64,000 nt of DNA from JAVWHP01 sp036639955 (GTDB lineage: Bacteria; Bacillota_I; Bacilli_A; Erysipelotrichales; Erysipelotrichaceae): assembly GCA_036639955.1 (NCBI GenBank), contig JAVWHP010000002.1, positions 131,966 through 195,965 of the forward strand, in the 5' to 3' direction. Below, in pieces: positions 57,443 through 64,000 of this stretch. The notes beneath the pieces were generated by a model. That model saw nothing but the letters and a program-made list of their open reading frames with translations, was not told the DNA's origin and ran no database searches. The position numbers and the translations under genes are program-made. The first letter of the stretch is position 1; every line of letters starts with the position of its first letter.

Positions 57443-58405
57443 TTAACAGTTATTTTTAATTTTACTTTCAAGATCTTCAATCAGTTTATCAATTTTTTCT
57501 TTAGTTAAATTTTTTACACCACTTGCTAACTTATGTCCACCGCCTTCATATTTATTGGCTATTTCATTAATTGCAAGATTAGCAGATCTTAATGAACCAT
57601 TATATATGTTTGCACGGTTTTCTTCTTCTCGCTCAGCAAGAAGACACCAAATTTCAACATCTTTAATATTACCTAAAGCATAAACTTTATCTTTAGCTTG
57701 AGAAAAAGTTAAATTGAAATCATTATATTCTTTTTTAGTTAAGACTATATAAGCTAAGCGATTGTTACAGACGAAACAGGCTTTACTCCTTATATATGTT
57801 TCTAGTTTGAATTCATCTACGCTTGATTGGTATTGCAACTGATTTAAATTTGCTATATCAATTCCGAAGCTTGCAGCATACGTAGCTGCTTCTAATGTAT
57901 TTTTAGAAGTAGCTCTAGTTGAAAATTTCAAAGTGTCAGCTATCAATCCACAATATAAGTAGTTAGCACATTGTGTAGTTAATACATCATTTTCATTTTT
58001 GAAAATAAGTGCTAATATTTCACAGGTAGCACCAGCTTCTGAACATGCTATTTCATGGTTTGCATAATTTTCTATATTTGGATGGTGATCAATCTTAAAG
58101 CTATCAATAGCTTTAAGATAGCGATTATCATCAATACGTGCAGCATTACCGCAATCTAGTATAATCGCTAGTGATGAAGCTATTGTTGCTTCATCACATT
58201 GATCACCTTGAGGGAAGTAACCATCTTCATAGGCCATTTCATTTCCTAGTGCATATACATGTTTGTTTGGATACTTATTAAGGATATATTCTTTTAAAGC
58301 AAATTGTGATCCTAATGCATCTGAATCTGGATGGATATGGCGATAGATAGTTATAGTATCATTTGCTTCTATACATTCAATAAAAGCATGATAAGTGCTA
58401 TTCAT
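57443..58405 (-). CDS. nrnA: Nano-RNase/pAp phosphatase NrnA (DHH/DHHA1)
   Basis: NrnA degrades short RNA oligonucleotides and dephosphorylates pAp. The 320-residue protein has DHH motifs (RHIHPDSDALGSQ, ILDCGNAARID, FKIDHHPN, YCGLIADTLKF) and the DHHA1 end GGGHKLASGVK. I start at ATG 58405; an upstream TTG (58411) is in ackA. The start overlaps the ackA stop by 8 bases, with AAGG as ribosome site. Two strong perfect hairpins lie within 105 bases of coding sequence (58093-58120 and 58171-58197). Confidence 0.93.
   Translation of the reverse strand: MNSTYHAFIECIEANDTITIYRHIHPDSDALGSQFALKEYILNKYPNKHVYALGNEMAYEDGYFPQGDQCDEATIASSLAIILDCGNAARIDDNRYLKAIDSFKIDHHPNIENYANHEIACSEAGATCEILALIFKNENDVLTTQCANYLYCGLIADTLKFSTRATSKNTLEAATYAASFGIDIANLNQLQYQSSVDEFKLETYIRSKACFVCNNRLAYIVLTKKEYNDFNLTFSQAKDKVYALGNIKDVEIWCLLAEREEENRANIYNGSLRSANLAINEIANKYEGGGHKLASGVKNLTKEKIDKLIEDLESKIKNNC
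58093..58120. repeat. Perfect 12-bp inverted repeat (tetraloop) inside nrnA
   Basis: ATCTTAAAGCTA (58093-58104) pairs perfectly with 58109-58120 around TCAA. Confidence 0.87.
58171..58197. repeat. Perfect 10-bp inverted repeat inside nrnA
   Basis: GTGATGAAGC (58171-58180) pairs perfectly with 58188-58197, loop TATTGTT. Confidence 0.85.
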
Positions 58406-59603
58406 TATCAAACCTTAATAGACGATATGCATCTCTAGATATAACTAATTCTTCATTAGTCGGAAGCATCCATACATCTATTTTAGATTCAGGTGTAGAT
58501 AATCTTAATTCATATCCTCTAGCATCTGAATTAAGTTTATAATCAATATGAACTCCTAGTGCTTCTTCCATTTTGCAACATACTTTACCACGTAAGTTAC
58601 AGTCATTTTCACCAATTCCTCCAGTGAAAAGAATTGCGTCAACACTTCCCATTTGAACGATATATCCTCCAATGGTATTAGTTAAACGATTAATATATAT
58701 TTCATGAGTTAAAAGACATTTAGGATCATTAGCACTACAACCATCTTCAATATCACGTCCATCAGAACTTACTCCACTTATTCCTAGCATTCCAGATTTC
58801 TTATTTAGGGCATAATCAACATCGCTTGGTGTCATTCCTGTTTTTTTCATTAAATAAGGTATAATAGCTGGATCAATATCACCACATCGTGTTCCCATCA
58901 TAATTCCACCTAATGGTGTAAATCCCATACTAGTATTAATTGAAACGCCACCTTTAACTGCGGTAACACTAGCACCATTACCTAAATGACATGAAATAAT
59001 GTTTAAATCTTTAATATCTTTACCTACAATTTCAGCATAGCGATTACACACATATTGGTGAGAAGTTCCATGGAATCCATACTTTCTAATTTTATACTCT
59101 GTATAGTATTCCATTGGTAATGGATACATATATGATTCAGGTCCTAAGGTTTGATGGAACGCTGTATCAAATGCCATAATGTGTTTACAACTTGGTAATT
59201 CTTTTTTAAATGCACGATATCCAACAAGTGCCGCTGGATTATGTAAAGGTGCTAATTCTGATAATTCTTCTACGTGTCCTTCAACTTGTGCATCGACGAT
59301 TGCACTTCCGCTAAAGTATTCGCCACCATGAACTACTCGGTGTCCAGCTCCTTTAATTTCATTTAGGTTTGCTACAACCCCATGTTCTATTAGTGCTTTT
59401 AATAATAGTTGTACAGCTACTGAATGATCTTCTATAGGTAATATTTGCTCAAATTTTTTACCATTAACTTTAATTGTGAATATACCGTCTTTAAATCCAA
59501 TTCTATCTACCATTCCATTTGTTAAAACTTTTTCTTCAGGCATTTCAAATAATTGAAATTTAAGTGATGAGCTACCTGCATTTACTGAAATAATCTTAGT
59601 CAT
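58398..59603 (-). CDS. ackA: Acetate kinase
   Basis: AckA converts acetyl phosphate and ADP to acetate and ATP, a fermentation step. The 401-residue protein has VNAGSSSLKFQLFEM, HRVVHGGEYF, FDTAFHQTL, HGTSHQYV, HLGNGASVTAV, GGIMMGTRCGDIDP and FTGGIGEN. pta is not nearby. The start has an AAGGAG ribosome site. It overlaps nrnA at its 3' end, and ylxM precedes it with a 12-base gap. Confidence 0.96.
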   Translation of the reverse strand: MTKIISVNAGSSSLKFQLFEMPEEKVLTNGMVDRIGFKDGIFTIKVNGKKFEQILPIEDHSVAVQLLLKALIEHGVVANLNEIKGAGHRVVHGGEYFSGSAIVDAQVEGHVEELSELAPLHNPAALVGYRAFKKELPSCKHIMAFDTAFHQTLGPESYMYPLPMEYYTEYKIRKYGFHGTSHQYVCNRYAEIVGKDIKDLNIISCHLGNGASVTAVKGGVSINTSMGFTPLGGIMMGTRCGDIDPAIIPYLMKKTGMTPSDVDYALNKKSGMLGISGVSSDGRDIEDGCSANDPKCLLTHEIYINRLTNTIGGYIVQMGSVDAILFTGGIGENDCNLRGKVCCKMEEALGVHIDYKLNSDARGYELRLSTPESKIDVWMLPTNEELVISRDAYRLLRFDNE

Positions 59604-59615
59604 AATATTCTCCTT

Positions 59616-59927
59616 TTAATCATTTTCTTCTAATGATTCAACTAGTTTAATTAATTTTTTGTTTTCTATTTCTTTCATTTTAGCATATATTTCTTTTCTA
59701 TTCTTATATTTTTCTACTAGTTTCAATTTATCTTCATAGTCTTCTAACAACTTATTAGTTCTTTTAAGTTGATCACTTACTGCTGACCTGCTTATTTCTA
59801 GATTTTCTGCTATTTCTGCTAATGAATAATCTTCTTTATAGTACATATTCATTACACATACTTGTTTATCTGTTAATAGACATGTATACCAGTCTAGTAG
59901 TTCATTAATCTTCTGTGTTTGTTTCAT
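59616..59927 (-). CDS. ylxM: YlxM-family SRP-associated helix-turn-helix protein
   Basis: A 103-residue YlxM/p13-like protein with a sigma-70 region 4-like HTH (LLTDKQVCVMNMYYKEDYSLAEIAENLEISRSAVSDQLKR) and a long charged coiled tail. YlxM associates with the signal recognition particle pathway in streptococci and is normally between ftsY and ffh. Here it overlaps ftsY by 23 bases but ffh is absent; ackA follows instead. Function beyond SRP association is uncertain. Confidence 0.9.
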   Translation of the reverse strand: MKQTQKINELLDWYTCLLTDKQVCVMNMYYKEDYSLAEIAENLEISRSAVSDQLKRTNKLLEDYEDKLKLVEKYKNRKEIYAKMKEIENKKLIKLVESLEEND

Positions 59928-60888
59928 TTAGAAAGCCCTTACACAGTCCATAAAGATAAGTATTGATGTCGAATTCTTTTAGATCATCAATAGTTTCACC
60001 TAAACCGATATATTTAACTGGTATTCCTAGCATTCTTTTAATTGCTATTACTATACCACCTTTAGCAGTTCCATCCATCTTACTTAGTATAATTCCATCA
60101 ACATTGGTGGTATCCATAAACACGCTTGCTTGAGCGATACCATTTTGTCCAGTCGTTGCATCTAATACAAGAAATATCTGGTGAGGAGCACCTGGTATTT
60201 CTCTTTCTATTACTCTTTTCATTTTATTTAATTCATTCATTAGGTTTGTTTTGTTTTGTAGTCTTCCTGCTGTATCTCCAATTAAAATATCAATCTTATT
60301 TTCTTTAGCATAACGACAAGCATCTACTAGAACTGAACTCGGATCACCATTCTCTTTACCTTTAATACAATGTATATCTAGTCTAGTTGCCCATTCATCT
60401 AATTGTTGCATTGCTCCGGCTCTAAATGTATCAGCAGCAGCTACTGCTACGCTCATGCCCTTCTTCTTATAATAATTTACAAGCTTTGCTGTTGAGGTAG
60501 TTTTACCGCTTCCATTAACTCCTACCATTAATATAACAGTAGTTCCAGATTCATTAAATACTATTGGCTTTGCTTCTTCTTCATCATATAGTTCTGCCAT
60601 CGTTTCAACTAATATATTTGCTAATTCATCAAACTCAGTAACTTTATTAGTTTTAGCTTTTTCTTCTACTATTTTTATAATTATTTCAGCTGTTTTAACC
60701 CCTATATCAGCTTCTAATAATATAATCATTAATTCTTCAAGGAAGTCTTCATTTACTTCACTAAATCCGAAGGCTAATTTTTTAATTTTAGCTCCAAACG
60801 TACTATTAGATTTATTTAATCCTTTCAGATAATAATCTTTATCTTCTGAATTACTAAATACTTTTTTTATTTTAGTAAATATAGACAT
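59905..60888 (-). CDS. ftsY: Signal recognition particle receptor FtsY
   Basis: FtsY is the membrane receptor for Ffh-bound ribosomes. The 327-residue protein has an N domain (about 45-105), and the G domain with GVNGSGKTTSTAKL, the DTFRAGAMQQLDEWA insertion, DTAGRLQNKTNLMNEL, LVLDATTGQNG, SKMDGTAKGG and the end FIGLGETIDDLKEF-like YIGLGETIDDLKEFD. The acidic A domain is very short, as in other Bacillota. It starts at the smc stop (one-base overlap), giving the smc-ftsY-ylxM block seen in B. subtilis. Confidence 0.96.
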   Translation of the reverse strand: MSIFTKIKKVFSNSEDKDYYLKGLNKSNSTFGAKIKKLAFGFSEVNEDFLEELMIILLEADIGVKTAEIIIKIVEEKAKTNKVTEFDELANILVETMAELYDEEEAKPIVFNESGTTVILMVGVNGSGKTTSTAKLVNYYKKKGMSVAVAAADTFRAGAMQQLDEWATRLDIHCIKGKENGDPSSVLVDACRYAKENKIDILIGDTAGRLQNKTNLMNELNKMKRVIEREIPGAPHQIFLVLDATTGQNGIAQASVFMDTTNVDGIILSKMDGTAKGGIVIAIKRMLGIPVKYIGLGETIDDLKEFDINTYLYGLCKGFLNETNTED

Positions 60889-63821
60889 TATTCTTCCTCC
60901 TTTGCTGTTGCTAAACTTATTGCTTCATTTAATTTCACATTAAACAACTGTGAAACTCCACCCTCCTGCATTGTTACTCCATATAGTGAATCACATTGTT
61001 CCATTGTTCCTGGTCTATGTGTAACTACTATAAATTGTGAATCCCCTTTAAAACTTCCAATATATTTTGCTAATTTTTCCACATTAGCTTGGTCTAAAGC
61101 TGCTTCTACCTCATCAAATATACATAATGGTATTGTTCTAGCTTTTAGAATTGAGAATAATACACATATAGCTACTAATGATTTTTCTCCTCCAGATAAG
61201 GCTTTATTATTTTTAACATCTTTACCTGGTGGCTGAACGTCAATTTCTATTCCAGTATTTAATATATCATTTGGATCTAAAAGTTTAAGTTCTGCTCTTC
61301 CACCTCCAAATATTTGTCTAAATACTTCATGTAGTTCATTGTTTATTTTATCAAACATTTCTTTGAATTGAACAATCATAATGTCATCCATTTCACTAAT
61401 TGCTTCTAAAATTTTATTTTTAGCGCTTATTAATTCATCTCTTTGTGAACATAGTGTTTCATATCTTTCTCTTACGCCTTCGTATTCTTCGGGTGCTTCA
61501 AGATTAACATTACCTAATGCACTAATTTCATTACGTAATCTTATTACATCAATTCGAGCCTGTTCCATGTCCATCTCAATCTTCTTTGTACTTGCAAATT
61601 CAAAGGTCATTTCATAATTACTTGCTAGTCTTTCCATTTCATTTTCTAACTTAGTACTTACTCTTGCTTTTTCAATTTCATTATCTTTTTGATCCTTACT
61701 TATTGTATTAGAATCTCTTCTAGCTTCTCTCAAAGCATTATTTTTTCTTTCTAATTCATTTCCTGCTGTAACACGTTCATTTCTTTTAGTACTTATTGTT
61801 GCTACTATAACATCTTTTTCTTTTTCCGCTTTAGTTAATTGTACTATAAGTTCATCAACTTTAGCATCCTTATCCATTTTTTCATCTTTAGGTGCTATTG
61901 AATCATACTCATCTTTTAATGAATCATAACTAGCTTTCTTTGCATCCACTAATGGTTGCGTACGAGCAATAGTTAGCCTGTATTCAGTAATACTTCCTTT
62001 GATTCTTGTACATATTGTATCCATGTTAATTACTTCATCATTAAATTTATCTAATAAATCTCTTTGTGTCGTAACTTTACTATCAATCCCTTTTAATTCA
62101 CTAGCTATAGCTAATGGAGAATAACTGTCTTTGATTTTACCTCCACTCATTGATCCACCCTTATGAACTAAATCTCCGTCTAGTGTAACAATTTTGTAAT
62201 TATATTTTGTAGATCTTGCTAATTCATTTGCATGTGCTAAATTGTCACATATCATAACATTACCTAATAATGAACTACTTACAATATCATAACATTCTTC
62301 ACATTCAATAAAGTCATATGCACAACCTAAAAATCCTTGTGTATTATTAGCTACTAATAATGCATCTTGTGCAACATAACGATCTTTTAAAACTGTTGTT
62401 GGTAAGAATGTTGCTCTTCCTGATTGATTTTTCTTTAAAAAATTTATAGCATTTCTTGCTGCTTGTTCATTTTCTGTAACTATATGGTATAAAGATCCTC
62501 CAAGTGCGTTAGATATAGCATCTTCATATCCATCTTTTGGTACTAACACTTGTGATACAACTCCCATTATACCGTTCAATGAACTCTTTGCTTCAATAAT
62601 AGCTTTAACTCCTTGTTGGTGATTAAATGGTTGTTGGATAAGCTTATTTAATAGTTCTTGTCTATTAGCTAACTTATTATAAAGTTCTAATGCTTGTGTT
62701 GCATTAGTTTTAGCTGCTTCATATAACTCATCATTTTGTTTTTCTTTTTCTTTTTCTAATTCTAAATCTGTTTCAGCTCCATCTAATGTTGCTTTTAATG
62801 CTTCATACTCATACTCTACTGCTGTTAGTTTTTTCTTTAAACCTGGAAGTTTCTCTTGATCTGTAGCATATTCCATCAAGTGCTTGAACTTCTCATCTTG
62901 TTCCGCTTTTCTAGTACTTAGATTAGTAACTTCTTCTACCTTTTTCATTAATTTGCCCTGTAATGTATTAATTTCAATGTCTAGGGCACTCATCGTTGTT
63001 CTTAATTCACTCATTCCATTATCATTTAGAGTAATAGAAGTATCACATATAGCCGCTTTACCTTCTAAATCAAATGATTGTTCTTCTAATTTTATAGCTT
63101 CTTTATTTAATTTTTCTATTTCATCAACAATTACACTGATTTCAATTGTCTCTAATTGTTCTTTTTTATCAATATACTTCTTTGCTTTTTCTGCTTGTCT
63201 TTTTAATGGTAATACCTGTCTTTCTAATTCACTTATTATATCTTCTGCTCTAGATAGATTATCATCCGTTCTATTTAATTTATTTACTGATTCAACTTTT
63301 CTTTTCTTGTACTTAGCTACTCCCGCTGCTTCTTCAAAGATAGATCTTCTATCTTCAGGTCTTGCGTCAGAAAAAGAGGCTACATCTCCTTGAGATATAA
63401 ATGATAATGAATTCTTACCTAATCCAGTATCTAGCATCATATCAGTTATATCTTTTAAACGACATGGCGTTTTATTTATAAGGTATTCCGATTCTCCACT
63501 TACTCGATGAATTCTTCTTGTGATTTCTACTTCATCAAACTCAACTTTCATAATATGTTTAGAGTTATCAAAAACTAAAGTAACTTCTGCTAAATTAACA
63601 GCTTTTCTTGATTGACTACCTGAAAAAACTAAATCGCTCATTGATTCTGCTCTTAAAGTTTTTGCACTTTGTTCTCCTAAAGTCCATCTTATGGCATCAT
63701 TAATATTACTTTTACCACATCCATTTGGTCCAACTATTCCAATAACATTTGAGTCAAATGTTATAATTGATTTATCTGCAAATGATTTAAAACCCTGTAC
63801 TTCTATTCGTTTTAAAAACAT
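60888..63821 (-). CDS. smc: Chromosome segregation ATPase SMC
   Basis: SMC with ScpAB condenses and segregates the chromosome. The 977-residue protein has the N-terminal head with GPNGCGKSNINDAIRWTLGEQSAKTLRA, a coiled coil, a hinge (about residues 405-535, FNHQQGVKAIIEAKSSLNGIMGVVSQVL, GGSLYHIVTE, MSGGKIKD) and a returning coil, then the C-head with ALSGGEKSLVAICVLFSILKA and Walker B CIFDEVEAALDQANVEKL and VVTHRPGTME. B. subtilis SMC is 1186 residues, so the arms are shortened by about 100 residues each. A TAGGAGGATAC ribosome site precedes the ATG. rnc, which lies upstream in B. subtilis, is not seen in the last 180 bases. Confidence 0.95.
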   Translation of the reverse strand: MFLKRIEVQGFKSFADKSIITFDSNVIGIVGPNGCGKSNINDAIRWTLGEQSAKTLRAESMSDLVFSGSQSRKAVNLAEVTLVFDNSKHIMKVEFDEVEITRRIHRVSGESEYLINKTPCRLKDITDMMLDTGLGKNSLSFISQGDVASFSDARPEDRRSIFEEAAGVAKYKKRKVESVNKLNRTDDNLSRAEDIISELERQVLPLKRQAEKAKKYIDKKEQLETIEISVIVDEIEKLNKEAIKLEEQSFDLEGKAAICDTSITLNDNGMSELRTTMSALDIEINTLQGKLMKKVEEVTNLSTRKAEQDEKFKHLMEYATDQEKLPGLKKKLTAVEYEYEALKATLDGAETDLELEKEKEKQNDELYEAAKTNATQALELYNKLANRQELLNKLIQQPFNHQQGVKAIIEAKSSLNGIMGVVSQVLVPKDGYEDAISNALGGSLYHIVTENEQAARNAINFLKKNQSGRATFLPTTVLKDRYVAQDALLVANNTQGFLGCAYDFIECEECYDIVSSSLLGNVMICDNLAHANELARSTKYNYKIVTLDGDLVHKGGSMSGGKIKDSYSPLAIASELKGIDSKVTTQRDLLDKFNDEVINMDTICTRIKGSITEYRLTIARTQPLVDAKKASYDSLKDEYDSIAPKDEKMDKDAKVDELIVQLTKAEKEKDVIVATISTKRNERVTAGNELERKNNALREARRDSNTISKDQKDNEIEKARVSTKLENEMERLASNYEMTFEFASTKKIEMDMEQARIDVIRLRNEISALGNVNLEAPEEYEGVRERYETLCSQRDELISAKNKILEAISEMDDIMIVQFKEMFDKINNELHEVFRQIFGGGRAELKLLDPNDILNTGIEIDVQPPGKDVKNNKALSGGEKSLVAICVLFSILKARTIPLCIFDEVEAALDQANVEKLAKYIGSFKGDSQFIVVTHRPGTMEQCDSLYGVTMQEGGVSQLFNVKLNEAISLATAKEEE

Positions 63822-63878
63822 GTGTATCCTCCTACTATCATTGTGTATTTGTCTTTTGATGATTTATTTACTGTCATT

Positions 63879-63889
63879 ATTATATCATA
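63879..63889 (-). promoter_or_regulatory. Extended -10 promoter (TATGATATAAT) for smc
   Basis: On the minus strand TATGATATAAT lies 57 bases before the smc ATG. No clear -35 box. The remaining bases (63890-64000) contain no coding sequence that I can support. Confidence 0.6.
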
Positions 63890-64000
63890 TTTAACATTAT
63901 TTAAATATATCTTTTCAAAATTTAGTTATATGAATTGTCTAATAATTCCTGAATTGCAAGTAGAAAGTGGAATTATGAGATAAAATTATGGATAGAAGCA

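Noticed and set aside
62884..63393. A 169-codon plus-strand open frame inside smc
   Set aside because: It is the complement of the SMC coiled coil; composition matches an antisense shadow of Lys/Glu-rich codons.
63990..64000. ATG near the right edge on the plus strand as a new gene start
   Set aside because: Only three codons are visible and the ribosome site is poor.
1..64000. tRNA/rRNA genes, CRISPR arrays, insertion sequences, prophage
   Set aside because: I saw no T-arm-like GGTTCGAATCC, no regularly spaced repeats, no transposase and no terminal inverted repeats.
1..64000. Alternative genetic code (UGA as Trp, as in Mollicutes)
   Set aside because: UGA terminates intact genes such as comGA and prp and Trp is encoded by UGG, so the standard bacterial code applies.

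Overview
The window is a dense, AT-rich (roughly 30% G+C by eye), standard-code chromosome segment of a low-G+C Gram-positive bacterium (Bacillota, Bacilli/Erysipelotrichia-like, probably a streamlined gut lineage). Evidence: AGGAGG-type ribosome binding sites, extended -10 promoters (TATGNTATAAT), a T-box leader, an L21 leader, a prepilin/competence operon and many endospore genes (spo0A, spoIVA, spoIVB, spoIIM, spoIIIAH, spoVB-like). Gene order closely follows that of Bacillus subtilis but many intervening genes are missing, so the genome looks condensed rather than rearranged. I see no tRNA, rRNA, CRISPR, prophage or insertion sequence. No stretch over 300 bases lacks a gene or structured RNA.

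Layout. 1-5.4 kb: end of a CshB-like helicase, nfo, ispG, an elongation-type class B penicillin-binding protein, rpmG and an MBL-fold hydrolase. 5.4-9.3 kb: a complete comG-type operon (ATPase, platform protein, five pilin-like genes including one of 55 codons) and a small membrane gene. 9.4-18.8 kb: efp, ppa, an ECF substrate-binding protein, an unknown acidic tail-anchored protein, cmk, der, gpsA, spoIVA, the HU gene and a secreted Ig-like protein. 18.8-31.8 kb (minus strand): mrp, deoB, xerD, spoIIM, spo0A, spoIVB, recN, dxs, ispA, xseB, xseA, nusB, asp23 and a lone spoIIIAH, the B. subtilis order with yqxC, ahrC, folD, accBC and spoIIIAA-AG absent. 31.9-37.7 kb: a divergent RelA/SpoT-domain protein, ribF, truB, a GntR-ABC operon and a TtcA-like thiolase. 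37.7-49.4 kb: a likely 6S RNA, aspS, hisS with T-box, rsh, recJ, comN, spoVB-like, DUF421, a TIGR04086-like gene, ruvB and ruvA. 49.6-64 kb: a degenerate GGDEF-EAL protein, obgE, rpmA, prp, rplU with leader, dnaE, nrnA, ackA, ylxM, ftsY and smc.

How it fits together. The cell builds isoprenoids by the DXP pathway (dxs, ispG, ispA), elongates its wall, makes (p)ppGpp, and retains both competence (comG, comN) and sporulation machinery.

The strongest unexplained signal is a set of long, perfect or near-perfect inverted repeats with unrelated sequences, many inside coding regions: two in comGB, a 36-bp loopless palindrome in the TIGR04086-like gene, others in the spoVB-like gene, recJ, ribF, deoB and nrnA, and three in tandem between convergent genes at 18725-18838. 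A second is a hairpin that buries the ribosome binding site of spoIIIAH. Also notable are a RelA-like protein with a large unknown C-terminal half, a histidyl-tRNA synthetase with a Cys/His-rich tail, and an EF-P whose loop lacks the usual tip lysine.
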